From Gammaproteobacteria bacterium (lineage in GTDB: Bacteria > Pseudomonadota > Gammaproteobacteria > Steroidobacterales > Steroidobacteraceae): a stretch of 64,000 nt of DNA. Positions 41,453-51,597 of the stretch are shown one piece after another; position 1 is the stretch's first letter; the number at the start of each line of letters is the position of its first letter. The stretch is from positions 1-64,000 of the forward strand of contig VGUH01000012.1 of assembly GCA_016874295.1 (NCBI GenBank). The letters are read 5' to 3'. A program made the translations under genes and the position numbers. The notes beneath the pieces are model-generated. The model was not told the DNA's origin. It worked only from the letters and a program-made list of their open reading frames with translations, and did no database searches.

Positions 41453-42003
41453 CTGTCGCTTCGCGGGATATGGTCGAGGTGCTGCAATTCTGGTTCGAGG
41501 ACACCGATCCCAAGGCCTGGTGGAAGAGCGATCCCGCATTCGATGAGCGGATTCGCCGCCGATTCGCGCCGTTGCACGCAAGCGCCAGCCAGGGAGAACT
41601 GTTCGGGTGGCGAGCGACCCCGCGCGGCCGGCTCGCCGAGATCATCGTCCTCGACCAGTTCTCGCGCAACCTGTTCCGGGGCTCCGCGCAGGCGTTCGCG
41701 CAGGATGCCGCGGCGCTCGTCCTCGCACAGGAGGCGATTTCCGCCGGGGCGCACCTTGCGCTCGAGCCGGTCGAGCGCGCATTCCTGCTCTTGCCCTTCA
41801 TGCACAGCGAGTCGCGCGCGATCCACGTCGAGGCCGAGCGCCTGTACCGCGAATTCGCGCCGCCGGACAACTACGACTTCGAGCTCCGGCACAAGGCCAT
41901 CGTGGACCGCTTCGGCCGCTACCCGCACCGGAACGCGGCGCTCGGGCGCGCCTCGACGCCCGAGGAGCTCGCGTTCGTCGAGCAGCCGGGGTCGTCGTTC
42001 TAG
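41449..42003 (+). CDS. DUF924 family protein
   Basis: A 184-residue all-helical protein of the DUF924 family. Family landmarks are VEVLQFWFEDTDPKAWWKSDPAFDERIRRRF, GRLAEIIVLDQFSRNLFRGS and HRNAALGRASTPEELAFV. The fold resembles TPR repeats, but its role is unknown. It is coupled to the TauE-type gene by a 4-nt overlap. The gene converges with a methyltransferase gene 5 nt away. Nothing is missing from the expected length. Confidence 0.9.
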   Translation: MTVASRDMVEVLQFWFEDTDPKAWWKSDPAFDERIRRRFAPLHASASQGELFGWRATPRGRLAEIIVLDQFSRNLFRGSAQAFAQDAAALVLAQEAISAGAHLALEPVERAFLLLPFMHSESRAIHVEAERLYREFAPPDNYDFELRHKAIVDRFGRYPHRNAALGRASTPEELAFVEQPGSSF

Positions 42004-42008
42004 CGGGG

Positions 42009-42761
42009 CTACTTCTTCCGGTACAGGTGCGTGAAGCGGTCGGTCTTGCCGCGGACCGCCGGGTCGAACACCAGCCTGGAGTGGTCGTCGCCGGGATTGC
42101 GGTAGCCGTCCCAGGACTTCTCGAGGGCGAACCCGCGGCTCTCGATATCCTGGCGCGCAAAGGACTCCTCGATCCGGTGCAGGCTGCCCACGGCAGACTT
42201 GCCGGCGCTGGCGGCCGCGGCGTTGTCGACGATCAGCAGGCGGCCACCCGGCTTGAGCGCGGCGTGCAGCTGGTCCAGGAACCGGTTCGTGTCGATGGCT
42301 GGCCAGCCTTCCGACTCGTCCACCCAGTGAATGTCGTGGTAGGCCATGAACATCAGGATCAGGTCGTACTGCTCGCGGCCGAGCCCGAGGTCGCAGGACT
42401 CCGCGACCCGCTTCCGGATCGCTGCCATGCGCCCGTCGGCGAAACGCCCCTTGAGATCCTCGCGCGCGAAATTCCAGTACCCGGGATTGTTGAGCAGGGT
42501 GACGGCGCCTGACGCGCCGACCGCGTTCTGGATCAGCTCCGACCAGTAGCCGCCGCCGCCGAACACGTCGGCGACCTTCATGCCGGGCTCGACGGCCGCG
42601 AATGCCAGCAGTTCCGCCGGCTTGTCGCGCGCATCGCGCTCGCGGTCCTTCGCGTTGCGCTCGGGCGCGGCGACGGCGGCCGCGATGTGGTCAGGGACTT
42701 GCTGCGCCGCTAGCGGCGCGGCGAGCAGGAGGCCTGCGAGCAGGAGGGCGGAGCGGTGCAT
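42009..42761 (-). CDS. Exported class I SAM-dependent methyltransferase-like protein
   Basis: A 250-residue protein with a signal peptide (LLLAGLLLAAPLAAQQ) followed by a Rossmann-fold methyltransferase domain. It has motif I MKVADVFGGGGYWSELI, LILMFMAYHDIHWVDES and [15 protein letters not shown]. The signal means it functions outside the cytosol, where SAM is not expected. Such exported methyltransferase-like proteins are common but little understood. Start ATG 42761 has AAGGAGGAG. It follows the M20 peptidase-family gene by 16 nt and both are exported, so they may be a unit. Confidence 0.8.
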   Translation of the reverse strand: MHRSALLLAGLLLAAPLAAQQVPDHIAAAVAAPERNAKDRERDARDKPAELLAFAAVEPGMKVADVFGGGGYWSELIQNAVGASGAVTLLNNPGYWNFAREDLKGRFADGRMAAIRKRVAESCDLGLGREQYDLILMFMAYHDIHWVDESEGWPAIDTNRFLDQLHAALKPGGRLLIVDNAAAASAGKSAVGSLHRIEESFARQDIESRGFALEKSWDGYRNPGDDHSRLVFDPAVRGKTDRFTHLYRKK

Positions 42762-42777
42762 CGTGTTCTCCTCCTTA

Positions 42778-44226
42778 TCAGTTGCCGCCCGGCACGCCCT
42801 TGCGGTAATCGAGCGCCGGGGCGCGGTCGCCGAGCAACGCGCGATAGCGGAAATCCGGGCCACGGCGTTCATCGAATTCTGCCCTGGCCCTGGCGAGGAT
42901 ATCAGGGCGCAGGAACAGCTCCTTGCCGGTGAGCGCGAGAGTTTGCGAGGCGACGTTCATGCCCTTGAAACCGATGCTCATGCCGCCCGCAGCAGTTGCC
43001 TGCCAGCTGTGGGCGGGAGTGCCCGGCACCCAGGTCGCGGTACGGAGGCCTACGGTCGGCACGGTCCAACTCACGTCGCCGACGTCGGTCGAGCCCAGTC
43101 CCGGCCGCTCGAAATCGAAGGCCTGCACGACCGAATGCGAGTCGAGCGGCACCGAGGGCGATATCAGCGTCGCGTAGATCTTCTCCGCGAATGCCTGCTC
43201 ATCCGGCGAGTAGGCGAATCCGCCGACCTCGTTGAGCTGCTGGTTCATCATCCTCGCGAGGGCCTCGTTGGCGAGCAGGTTGTGCGTGCCGCCGATGATC
43301 TCGTGGTCCACGGTCGTGCCGGTGCCGAGCGCGGCACCTTCCGAGACCTTGACCAGCCGGTCGAAGATGGATTCGACCATCGGGGCGTCCGCGTGGCGCA
43401 CGTAGTAGTAGACCTCGGCGAAGTCCGGCACCACGTTTGGCGCCGAGCCGCCGCTCGTGATCACATAATGCATGCGCGCGTCCGACGGAATGTGCTCGCG
43501 CATCATGTTCGCCATCAGGTTCATCGCCTCGACGCCGTCGAGCGCCGAGCGGCCCTTTTCGGGTGCGCCCGAGGCGTGCGCGGAGAGGCCGCGGAAGCGG
43601 AACTTCGCCGACTTGTTGGCGAGTGCCTTATCGACGCCGGCGAAATTGACGTCCGAGGCATGCCAGTGCAGCACGGCGTCCACATCGTTGAAAAGGCCCG
43701 CGCGCACCATGTACACCTTGCCGGAGCCGCCTTCCTCCGCCGGCGTGCCGTACACGCGCAGGGTCCCCGGCGTGTTGCTGCGCTTCAGCCAGTCCGCGAT
43801 CGCGATGCCGGCCGATACCGAGGCGGTGCCGAACAGATGATGGCCGCAGGCATGGCCGGCGCCCTTGCCGGCGATCGGGCTGCGTTGGGGCACCGCATCC
43901 TGGTTGATGCCTGGCAGGGCGTCGAACTCGGCGAGGATGCCGATCACGGGCTCGCCGCGGCCTGCCGTCGCGACGAAGGCCGTCGGGATGCCGGCGATGC
44001 CGGCCTCGATGCTGAACCCGGCCTTCGCCAGTTCCTGCTGCAGGAGCGCCGAGCTCCGGGTCTCCTGGTAGCCGACTTCCGCCCATTCCCAGATCTGCCG
44101 GGCGACCTGCTGGTCGCGCGCGGTGCGGCTGGCGAGGAACTCGCGCATCCCGGCGCCCGAGTCGGCGGCGTGCAGCGCGGGCGCGAGCAGGGCGAGACCG
44201 AGGCAGAGAGCGGCGGTTTTCATCAT
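42778..44226 (-). CDS. Exported M20-family amidohydrolase (AbgB-like)
   Basis: A 482-residue protein with a signal peptide (TAALCLGLALLAPALHAADS) and the M20/AbgB fold. Metal-site motifs include GAGHACGHHLFGTASVSA, AEEGGSG, LHWHASDVNFAG and the late HSWQATAAGG. Relatives split p-aminobenzoyl-glutamate, N-acylamino acids or indole conjugates. The signal peptide makes this a periplasmic version. It is upstream of, and close to, the exported methyltransferase-like gene. The substrate is unknown. Confidence 0.88.
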   Translation of the reverse strand: MMKTAALCLGLALLAPALHAADSGAGMREFLASRTARDQQVARQIWEWAEVGYQETRSSALLQQELAKAGFSIEAGIAGIPTAFVATAGRGEPVIGILAEFDALPGINQDAVPQRSPIAGKGAGHACGHHLFGTASVSAGIAIADWLKRSNTPGTLRVYGTPAEEGGSGKVYMVRAGLFNDVDAVLHWHASDVNFAGVDKALANKSAKFRFRGLSAHASGAPEKGRSALDGVEAMNLMANMMREHIPSDARMHYVITSGGSAPNVVPDFAEVYYYVRHADAPMVESIFDRLVKVSEGAALGTGTTVDHEIIGGTHNLLANEALARMMNQQLNEVGGFAYSPDEQAFAEKIYATLISPSVPLDSHSVVQAFDFERPGLGSTDVGDVSWTVPTVGLRTATWVPGTPAHSWQATAAGGMSIGFKGMNVASQTLALTGKELFLRPDILARARAEFDERRGPDFRYRALLGDRAPALDYRKGVPGGN

Positions 44227-44310
44227 GGCTTCCGTTGCCGGTGGCGGGGAAGGGCCAGCTTAGCGGCCCATGCCGCCTGCATCCACCTCGATGGGCTAGG
44301 ATTCGACGTC

Positions 44311-44841
44311 ATGACGGCGCATCGGCTGCTCGTGATCGCCCGCCGGTTTCGCGGCCCGCCGACCTCGGGCAACCGCGGCTATACCTGCGGCATGCTGGCG
44401 GCGGCGGCCCCGAAGCCGGTCGAGGTGCGCTTCGTCAGGCCGCCGCCGCTCGACCGACGGCTCGAGATCGTGGACGACCCGGCGACCGGCGGCCTGAAGC
44501 TCGTGGACGGGGTCGACACGATCGCGACCGCGACTCCGAAGTCCTTCGAGCTCGACGTGCCGAGACCTCCCTCGTACGCCCAGGCGCTCGCGGCTGTCGG
44601 CAATTACGAAGGCTTCCAGGAGCACGCCTACTCGAACTGCTTCGTCTGCGGGCCGCTGCTCGGCACCTACGCCGCGCGCATCGACCGTTGCGTGCACCTC
44701 GACGCTTCCTGCGTCGTCATTGGCTGGGCGCTGAAGCACGAGGGCCGAAAGCACGTCGTCGGCACCGCGATCTTCGATCATTCCGGCGAGCTGTGCGGGC
44801 GCGCGCTCGCCACCTGGGTGGAACCGCGGCCGGCCGCCTAG
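44311..44841 (+). pseudogene. Hotdog thioesterase-like protein, apparently internally deleted
   Basis: The frame reads RFRGPPTSGNRGYTCGMLAAA, PVEVRFVRPPPLDR, then AYSNCFVCGP, followed at once by LLGTYAARIDRCVHLDASCVVIGWALKHEGRKHVVGTAIFD. In related hotdog proteins (from memory, about 230-240 residues) roughly 60-70 residues separate the Cys motif from the LLGxxAARI block. Here there is no such gap and the protein has 176 residues. The deletion keeps the frame, so a product is possible but would lack much of one hotdog half. ATG 44311 is the likely start. Its end overlaps the convergent hydrolase gene by 4 nt. Confidence 0.5.
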
Positions 44842-46034
44842 CGCGGCGCCGCGTGCAGGAGTTCGAGCCCCTCTGCGTGCTGCCGCTGGAATCCTTTCCA
44901 GGTCGTGACGCCGCCGGTGCCGCTGCTGTAGGCGTCGTAAGCGCCCGCCGCTTCGGCCGGCCACTCGCCCTTCGAAGAGTCCGGCACCGGGCCGTCCAGA
45001 TACACCGCGCGGCTTGCGTCGTCCTTCAGGTAGCGGTCGAGGAAGGCGGTGATGAAGTGCAGGTTGATGCCGACGATGCGGCGCGCGCTCCAGACCGGAT
45101 CCTCGAACCAGTCGAAGTCCCACAGGCGGTCCCGCATTCCCTCGGGCGCGGGTCCGAGGCCGATGCGATGGCCGCCGCCGCGGAACGTGAGCAGGTAGCG
45201 GTTGCTGTTCACCGCCTGGTCGAAGAACGTGCGCGCGCCCGTCGCGTAGTCCACCGTGAAGTCGCGGTCGCCGGAGATGAGCAGCATCGGTACCGCGATG
45301 GCGGCGAGCCCGTCGGCGCCCCAGCCCGCGAACCCTGCGCCGGCCGGCGCGAGCGTGACCAGGGCCTTGATGCCAGGCACGCGCAAGGCGTCATTGCGCG
45401 CGGCGCCGGCAACCGACAGCACGCCGTAACCGCCCATCGAGTAGCCGATCAGCGCCGTGCGGTCGGGATCGACGAGTCCCTCGTCACCGAGCGAGCGCTG
45501 CAGCGCCTGCGCGACGAACGCGACATCGATCGGCCGGTTGAGGACGGCCTCCGGGAAGCGCGCGTTATCCGTGATCGGCGGGTCGGCGTGGCGGATCGCC
45601 GCGACGACGTAGCCCTTCGAAGCGAGGTTCTCGGTCAGCCAGCTGAACAGCACCGATGCGTTGTCGTAGCCGTGCGAGACGACGACCAGCGGGAAGGCGT
45701 CCGCTGCGCGCTTGGCGTCGCGCACGGCGATGCCCGGTCGGGTGAAGGACGTAGGTGGCGCCGGCGGCTCGGCGGTCAGGGTGCCCCGGTAAGTCTCGGG
45801 CGCCGCGCCCGCGGCAACGACCGCCGGATACCAGAGATCGACCGGCAGCCGGCGATCACTGCGCGCCGCGTCCACGAGCTCGAGGGTCGTGACGCCGACG
45901 GCGGAGTCGCCGAGCGCCGCGAGTTCCGGCGCGTCGATGCCCGGCACGCTCGGCGCTTCGCCGGCACCGGCCGGAAACGCCGCCGCCATGCCAACTGCAA
46001 GCAGGACTGCGAACAGGTTTTGCATGCGTGTCAT
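44838..46034 (-). CDS. Exported alpha/beta hydrolase (dienelactone hydrolase/lipase-like)
   Basis: A 398-residue protein with a signal peptide (NLFAVLLAVGMAAAFPAGAGEA). The alpha/beta-hydrolase core has PLVVVSHGYDNAS (oxyanion His-Gly), nucleophile Ser in LIGYSMGGYGVL, Asp in LLISGDRDF and His in GGGHRIGLGP. It resembles platelet-activating-factor acetylhydrolase-like and prolyl-oligopeptidase-like esterases. The substrate is unknown. The start is ATG 46034 or 46025. It is divergent from the decarboxylase gene. Confidence 0.85.
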   Translation of the reverse strand: MTRMQNLFAVLLAVGMAAAFPAGAGEAPSVPGIDAPELAALGDSAVGVTTLELVDAARSDRRLPVDLWYPAVVAAGAAPETYRGTLTAEPPAPPTSFTRPGIAVRDAKRAADAFPLVVVSHGYDNASVLFSWLTENLASKGYVVAAIRHADPPITDNARFPEAVLNRPIDVAFVAQALQRSLGDEGLVDPDRTALIGYSMGGYGVLSVAGAARNDALRVPGIKALVTLAPAGAGFAGWGADGLAAIAVPMLLISGDRDFTVDYATGARTFFDQAVNSNRYLLTFRGGGHRIGLGPAPEGMRDRLWDFDWFEDPVWSARRIVGINLHFITAFLDRYLKDDASRAVYLDGPVPDSSKGEWPAEAAGAYDAYSSGTGGVTTWKGFQRQHAEGLELLHAAPR

Positions 46035-46074
46035 TCCCCGACGGTGCGGTTCACCGGACCGCCCAGCAGGTAGT

Positions 46075-47532
46075 ATGGCGCTCGGGATGCATCCATTCAC
46101 CCAGGATCGCGAGGAATTCGAGCGCCTCGGCGCGCGCACCGCCGGGATGCTGGGCGAGTACCTGCGCGCCCTGCCGGCGCAGCCGGTCGACCGGGTCGTG
46201 CCCGAAGAGGCGCGTCACCGGCTGATGTCGCTGCCGATGCCCGATACGGGCCTGCCGGCCGATGAGATCCTGGAGTTCCTGCGCCGCGAGATCCTGCCCT
46301 GGCCGGTGTCAGTCGGGCACAGGCGGTCCTACGGCTGGGTCAACTCGCCGCCGGCCCCGATCGCCATCCTGGCCGATGCCGTCGCGTCCACCATGAACTG
46401 CGGGCTCGACGGCTTCGACCACTCGGCGCTGTTCCTGATGTCGAGCCTCGGCCGCTGGATCATGGAGCTGGTCGGATTCCCGACGCGGGGCAGTCTCTGC
46501 CTGCTGCTGAGCGGCGGTTCGGCGGCGACCCTGAATGCGCTCAGTGCCGCGCGCCATCACGCGGCAGAGCGCGCGGGCTGGGACCTGCGCAAGGAGGGCC
46601 TGCAGGGCGGCCGCGCGCGCCTCGTCGCCTACGCGAGCGCCGAGAGCCACTCCTCGATTCAGAAGTGCGTCGAGCAGCTCGGCGTCGGCACGGACAACTT
46701 GCGCGACATCGAGGTGGACGACGCCTTCCGGATGCGGCCGGATGCGTTGCGCCGGGCGGTCGAAGCGGATCTCGCCGCCGGGCACCTGCCATTCGCCATC
46801 GTCGCCTGCGGCGGCGCGACCAACACCGGCGCTATCGACCCGCTGGACGCGGTCGCCGACGTCGCGCGCGAGTTCGGCATCTGGCTGCACGTGGACGGCG
46901 CGTTCGGCGCCTGGGCCGCGCTCGACCCCGCCTATGCGGAGCGCTTCAAGGCCGTCGCGCGCGCCGATTCGGTGACGCTGAATCCGCACAAGTGGCCGCA
47001 AGTGCCGGTCGATTGCGGCGCCCTGCTGACGCGGCACCCCGATGCGCACCGCGCCGCGTTCTCGCTGACGCCCGACTACCTCCCGGCAGGGAACAGCGAA
47101 GTGCCCTGGCCCTGCGAGTACATGTTCCAGCTCACCTACGGCAACCGCGCGCTCAAGACCTGGGCCGCGCTCGCGCGGCTCGGCCGCAGCGGGCTCGCGG
47201 AGCTCGTGACGCGCTGCAATCGCCTCGCGGGCCTGCTGGACGCGCGCGTGCGGGTGGCGCCCGACCTCGAGCTGCTGGCGCCGGCTTCGCTCTCGGTCGT
47301 GAACTTCCGCTACCGACCGGCAGGCCGGCGGCTCGACGATGCCGCACTCGACGATCTCAACCAAAGGATTTCTGCTGCCGTGAGCGAGAGCGGGGAGGCG
47401 CACCTGCCGACCTCGCGCGTGCGCGGCCGGACGTCGCTGCGCGCCTGCTTCCTGCACTACGAAAACGACGAGGGCGACGTCGATCACCTCGTCGGCCTGG
47501 TCCAACGCCTGGGGTCTGAACTTGCCGCGTGA
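46075..47532 (+). CDS. Group II PLP-dependent amino acid decarboxylase-like enzyme
   Basis: A 485-residue PLP enzyme of the aromatic/glutamate decarboxylase family. It shows the substrate-region LFLMSSLGRWIMELVGFP, SGGSAATLNALSAARH, His192 in SAESHSS (stacks on PLP), WLHVDGAFGAWA with the PLP-pyridine Asp, and Lys306 in TLNPHKWPQVP, which binds PLP. It would make an amine and CO2 or act as an amine-lyase type. ATG 46075 is the first start; ATG 46087 is possible. The 3' end overlaps the broken beta-propeller gene. Amino acid specificity cannot be assigned. Confidence 0.88.
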   Translation: MALGMHPFTQDREEFERLGARTAGMLGEYLRALPAQPVDRVVPEEARHRLMSLPMPDTGLPADEILEFLRREILPWPVSVGHRRSYGWVNSPPAPIAILADAVASTMNCGLDGFDHSALFLMSSLGRWIMELVGFPTRGSLCLLLSGGSAATLNALSAARHHAAERAGWDLRKEGLQGGRARLVAYASAESHSSIQKCVEQLGVGTDNLRDIEVDDAFRMRPDALRRAVEADLAAGHLPFAIVACGGATNTGAIDPLDAVADVAREFGIWLHVDGAFGAWAALDPAYAERFKAVARADSVTLNPHKWPQVPVDCGALLTRHPDAHRAAFSLTPDYLPAGNSEVPWPCEYMFQLTYGNRALKTWAALARLGRSGLAELVTRCNRLAGLLDARVRVAPDLELLAPASLSVVNFRYRPAGRRLDDAALDDLNQRISAAVSESGEAHLPTSRVRGRTSLRACFLHYENDEGDVDHLVGLVQRLGSELAA

Positions 47533-48604
47533 AACGCCGATCGCGATCGTCTGCCTGTCGCTGCTGACATGGGCGCAGCCGCTCGCCGCGTAGCAGCCGA
47601 AGAACTGGCTGCTGGTCGAGAGCCCGCAATCGCAGGACGTGCAGGTGATCGACGTGCAGACCCGCCAGGTCGTGCGCAATATCGCGATCGGCGAGCACAC
47701 CGACGACGTCATGGGATCGCCCGACGGGGGCGTCTTCTACGTCGGCGCCTAGGACGACATGAGGAGCCCCTTCGGCTACCAGAACAACGAAAGCGGCAAG
47801 GTGATGGCCTTCGACAGCGCGACGTTCGCGCCGCTCTGGTCGGTCGCGCTCGACGGCTCGCCGAACCACCTGTCGCGCTCCCCGGACGGCAGGCGCATCT
47901 ACGTGCCGCTCTACACGCGCCAGTGGCTGGTCGTGCTGGACGCCGAGGACGGCCGCGTCGTGCAGTGGTGGCCGGCGACCCTCGGCAACCATGCGACGGA
48001 GGTCTCCGCGGACGGCACGCGCCTGTACGTCGGCAACATGATCACCGACGCGATCTACGTGTACGACACGGCGACCGGCAAAGTGGTGATGGCGATCGAC
48101 GCCGGCGAGTCCGTGCGCCCGATCGTGTTCGATGAGCCGCGCGGGCTGCTCTATTACCAGCTCTCGCGGTTGCACGGCTTCGAGGTGCGGCGCCTCGCGG
48201 ACGGCTCGTTCGTGCGCCGCGTCGAGCTGCCGCCGCTCGCGAAGCCGGTGGGTCCTGCGGGCGGGGACCTCGCAACGCGCCTCGCCGATCTCCAGGGCGC
48301 GAATGCCTGGCCCTATACCTACAACCACGGCCTCGCGATGACCCGCGACGGCCGCCGCCTGGTGGCGGTCGCGACAGTCGCCGATTACGCAGCAATCTAT
48401 TCGCTGCCGGAATTCACGCTGAGAGGGACGGTCCCGGTCGGCGGCAGCCCGAACTGGGTGGTCTGCGATCCGGAGGGCAAGCACGCCTACGTCAGCAACC
48501 CGAAGGACGACTCGGTCTCGGTGATTGACGTCGGGGCGGTGCGCGAGGTCGCGCGGATCAGGGTCGGCAAGGGACCGAAGCGGGTCGCATTCAGCGTCGA
48601 GTGA
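47522..48604 (+). pseudogene. YVTN-type beta-propeller protein with two in-frame TAG codons
   Basis: One frame from TTG 47522 to TGA 48604 would encode about 360 residues. It starts with a secretion signal (IAIVCLSLLTWAQPLAA), then TAG (47591-47593), QPKNWLLVESPQSQDVQVID, then TAG (47750-47752) after FYVGA, then DDMRSPFGYQNNESG and repeated propeller blades: GSPNHLSRSPDGRRIYVPL, GNHATEVSADGTRLYVGNM, GGSPNWVVCDPEGKHAYVSN. Both stops leave the frame intact on either side. TAG is used as a normal stop elsewhere in the window, so re-coding is unlikely. An ATG at 47759 could start a truncated, signal-less 281-residue propeller. Confidence 0.75.
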
Positions 48605-50234
48605 GCTGCCGCGTCATCCAGGCGACGCCGCCCGCGGCGAGCAGCCATCCGACCCAGGATGGCTGCGTCGCGAGCCCGATCCAGACGATGCCGCCGAGGA
48701 ACACCACGCCCGCCGCGAACAAGGCATCGCTGCGTCGCCGCTGGCGGCGCAGCTCGGCCCGCAGCTTCTCGAGCGACTCGGATTCGGTCCGCACCACCAG
48801 CTCGTCGTCATAAGCGCGGCGGATTGCGCGGCGCGCGATCACCGGCAGCACTTTCACGGCTTCGGCGACGTCCGGCCAGTGCTCGCGCAGGCTGGCGAAC
48901 ACGGTCCTGGGGCTCGCGCGCTCGCGCATCCACTCGCGCAGGATCGGCAGCGCGGTCTTCCACAGGTCGAGCTCGGGGTAGAGCTGCCGCCCGAGCCCCT
49001 CGATGTTGAGCAGGGTCTTCTGCAGCAGGATCAGCTGCGGCTGGACCTGCATCCGGTAGCGGCGCGCGATCTCGAAAAGGTGCAGCAGCACGACTGCGAA
49101 GGAAATGTCCTTGAGCGGCCGGTCGAAGATCGGCTCGCAGACCGTGCGCACGGCGGACTCGAGCTCGTCCACGCGCGTGCCGGCCGGGACCCAGCCGCTC
49201 TCGAGGTGCAGGACGGCGACCCGGCGGTAGTCGCGCTCGAAGAAGGCGAGGAAGTTGCCGGCGATGTACAGCTGGTCGCGCGGGTCGAGCGTGCCGACGA
49301 TGCCGAAGTCGACCGCCGCATAGCGCGGATTCTTCGGGTCGGCGACGTCCACGAATATGTTGCCCGGGTGCATGTCGGCGTGGAAGAAGTTGTGTCGGAA
49401 CACCTGCGTGAAGAAGATCGTCACGCCGTTCTCGGCGAGCTTCGGGATGTCAGTGCCCAGTTCCCGAAGGCGCGCGACCTCGGAAATCCGGATGCCGCGG
49501 ATACGTTCCATCACCATGACATCCGGGCGGCACAGGTCCCAGTGCACCTCTGGCACGTGCAGCAGGTTGCTGCCCGCGAAATTGCGCTTGAGCTGCGATG
49601 CGTTGCCGGCCTCGCGCATCAGGTCCAGCTCGTTCAGGATGGTCTTTTCGTATTCGGCCACGACTTCGCGCGGCCGCAGGCGGCGCGACTCCGGCCAGTA
49701 CGCCTCGGCGAGGCCGGCGAGGGCGTGCAGCACTTCGAGATCGCGGTCGATCGCCTCGCGCATGCCGGGACGCAGCACCTTGACGATCACTTCGCGCCCG
49801 TCGGACAGCGTCGCCGCATGCACCTGGGCGATGGAGGCGGCCGCGAGCGGCGTCGCCTCGAAGCTGCCGAACAGCGCCGCGACCGGCTGGCCGAGCGAGG
49901 CCTCGATGCGCGCCTTCGCGAGCGCGCCGTCGAAGGGCGGGACGCGATCCTGGAGTTTCGCGAGCTCGTCGGCGATGTCGGCCGGCAGGAGGTCGCGCCG
50001 CGTCGAAACCACCTGGCCGAATTTCACGAAGATCGGCCCGAGGTCCTCGAGCGCGCGCCTGAGGCGCTCGCCGCGTGTGCCGCGCCGGCGCGAGAACCAG
50101 GTCCAGGGCGAGAGCCAGAACACGAAGCGCAGAGGCCGGTAGAGGTGGGTCGCGCGCACCCAGTCGTCGAGCCCGTAGCGCACCAGCACGCGGTGGATGG
50201 TCAGGAGCCGCCCGGCGACGCGCATCGAGATCAT
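48591..50234 (-). CDS. ubiB: UbiB, ABC1/ADCK-type atypical kinase for ubiquinone synthesis
   Basis: A 547-residue UbiB protein. It has the KxGQ motif ([17 protein letters not shown]), the Ala-rich loop (AAASIAQVH), catalytic Lys in [18 protein letters not shown] and the metal-binding DFG in AAVDFGIVG. Two C-terminal membrane spans follow ([16 protein letters not shown] and [15 protein letters not shown]). It is an ATPase that helps extract or process CoQ precursors at the membrane. It overlaps ubiJ by 4 nt and is the last gene of the dapF-to-ubiB operon. Its end overlaps the broken propeller gene. Confidence 0.95.
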   Translation of the reverse strand: MISMRVAGRLLTIHRVLVRYGLDDWVRATHLYRPLRFVFWLSPWTWFSRRRGTRGERLRRALEDLGPIFVKFGQVVSTRRDLLPADIADELAKLQDRVPPFDGALAKARIEASLGQPVAALFGSFEATPLAAASIAQVHAATLSDGREVIVKVLRPGMREAIDRDLEVLHALAGLAEAYWPESRRLRPREVVAEYEKTILNELDLMREAGNASQLKRNFAGSNLLHVPEVHWDLCRPDVMVMERIRGIRISEVARLRELGTDIPKLAENGVTIFFTQVFRHNFFHADMHPGNIFVDVADPKNPRYAAVDFGIVGTLDPRDQLYIAGNFLAFFERDYRRVAVLHLESGWVPAGTRVDELESAVRTVCEPIFDRPLKDISFAVVLLHLFEIARRYRMQVQPQLILLQKTLLNIEGLGRQLYPELDLWKTALPILREWMRERASPRTVFASLREHWPDVAEAVKVLPVIARRAIRRAYDDELVVRTESESLEKLRAELRRQRRRSDALFAAGVVFLGGIVWIGLATQPSWVGWLLAAGGVAWMTRQLTRR

Positions 50235-50839
50235 GCGCGGTTCCGCGCGCGCTCGGCGGCGACGATGCGCGCCTGCAGGCGATCCACGGCCTCGCGCAGC
50301 CGGTCCACGCCCTCGATGAACTCCTCCGCTTCGATGCGGGTGGGCACGTCGCGGCTCTCCTCGGTCAGGTACTCGGAAACGTTGCGCGCGAAGATGTCGC
50401 CGGCGCGGCGGCCGAAGTCGGCCGCCTCCCGCGCGAAGCGCGCTGCGTGGTGCGCGGCGGCGTCGCCGGTGAACCGCGACAGCTCCTCCTCCAGGTCTGG
50501 CCGCGCGGCGTCCAGCAGCCGGCGGAAGCCTTCCGCGATCTCCGCGTCGCCCGCCACGTCCATGCCGCCGGCGCGGATGGATTGCGCCGCGTCGCCCGAT
50601 GCCAGGCGCAGGAACGAGATCGGCGTGCCCTCGATTACGGCATCCGCCTTCTCCTCGCCGGCGGGCGTGACAGTCAGCGTGTCCGTCGCGACCGCGAGGC
50701 GGATCCGCAGCGGCGTCGCCGCGAAGCGCAACTCCAGCGAGCGCCCCTCGAGCTCCGCGAGCAGCGCCCGCGCGCGGCTGGAGGCGGCGATGTTGCGGTT
50801 CAGGATCCGCGCAAACGGGCCGAGGAGCTCGGGTGTCAT
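50231..50839 (-). CDS. ubiJ: UbiJ, SCP2-domain ubiquinone biosynthesis accessory protein
   Basis: A 202-residue protein with a SCP2-like lipid-binding N-terminal domain ([17 protein letters not shown] and [19 protein letters not shown]) and a C-terminal coiled coil ([23 protein letters not shown]). This is the UbiJ layout; UbiJ binds ubiquinone intermediates within the soluble Ubi complex. It lies between ubiE and ubiB as in Pseudomonas and E. coli. It starts 5 nt after ubiE and its stop overlaps the ubiB start. Confidence 0.9.
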   Translation of the reverse strand: MTPELLGPFARILNRNIAASSRARALLAELEGRSLELRFAATPLRIRLAVATDTLTVTPAGEEKADAVIEGTPISFLRLASGDAAQSIRAGGMDVAGDAEIAEGFRRLLDAARPDLEEELSRFTGDAAAHHAARFAREAADFGRRAGDIFARNVSEYLTEESRDVPTRIEAEEFIEGVDRLREAVDRLQARIVAAERARNRA

Positions 50840-50844
50840 GCCGG

Positions 50845-51585
50845 TCAGTACACGACGCCGACGTGCAACGCGACGATGCCGCCCGCGAGATTGTGCCAGC
50901 GCGCGTCGTCGCAGCCGGCCTCGCGCATCATCGCGGCGAGCGTCGCCTGGTCGGGATGCATTTGGATCGACTCCGCGAGATAGCGGTAGCTCGCGGCGTC
51001 GCCGGCGACGATGCCGCCGAGGCGTGGCAGGACGCTGAACGAGTAGGCGTCGTACGCGGGCCTCAGGATCTCGAGCGTCGGCTTCGAGAACTCGAGTACC
51101 AGCAGACGCCCGCCCGGCTTCAGTACCCGGCGCATGGAGGCGAGCGCGGCGGGCTTGTCGGTGACGTTCCTGAGGCCGAAGCCGATCGTCACGCAGTCGA
51201 AGCTGCGGTCCGGGAAGGGCAGGGACTCGGCGTTCGCGAGGACGAAGGCGACCTGCGCGACGATTCCCTGGTCGATCAGACGGTCGCGCCCGCGCGCGAG
51301 CATTTCGCGGTTGATGTCGGTGAGCACCGCCAGTCCTTCGCGGCCGACTTGGCGCGCCAGGCCGGCGCCGAGATCGCCGGTGCCCGAGGCGACGTCGAGC
51401 GCGCGCCGGCCTGGCCTGAGGCCTGTCTGGGCGAGCGCGAAGCGCTTCCACAGCCGGTGCAGGCCGCCCGACATCAGGTCGTTCATCAGGTCGTAGTTGC
51501 CGGCGACGGAGTCGAACACGCCGCGCACGCGCGCGGTCTTCTCCGCGGGCGAGACCTCTTGGTAGCCGAAATCGACGGTTTTCAC
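50845..51585 (-). CDS. ubiE: UbiE, ubiquinone/menaquinone C-methyltransferase
   Basis: A 246-residue enzyme. [25 protein letters not shown] is the family start, and [18 protein letters not shown] is the SAM-binding motif [37 protein letters not shown] is UbiE signature 2. It methylates carbon 2 of the demethylated quinone head group. It is followed immediately by ubiJ and ubiB. The ATG at 51585 lies 12 nt after the DUF808 stop. Confidence 0.95.
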   Translation of the reverse strand: MKTVDFGYQEVSPAEKTARVRGVFDSVAGNYDLMNDLMSGGLHRLWKRFALAQTGLRPGRRALDVASGTGDLGAGLARQVGREGLAVLTDINREMLARGRDRLIDQGIVAQVAFVLANAESLPFPDRSFDCVTIGFGLRNVTDKPAALASMRRVLKPGGRLLVLEFSKPTLEILRPAYDAYSFSVLPRLGGIVAGDAASYRYLAESIQMHPDQATLAAMMREAGCDDARWHNLAGGIVALHVGVVY

Positions 51586-51597
51586 GGCCGCCCGATT

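Noticed and set aside
46910-47010. Altered active site in the PLP decarboxylase (HVDGAFG)
   Set aside because: This form of the motif is common in the subfamily and the PLP lysine in NPHKW is present.
47591-47752. TAG as a recoded sense codon (pyrrolysine or similar)
   Set aside because: TAG is used as the ordinary stop in several genes here, such as those ending at 1271, 22421, 42003 and 44841, and no supporting genes were seen.
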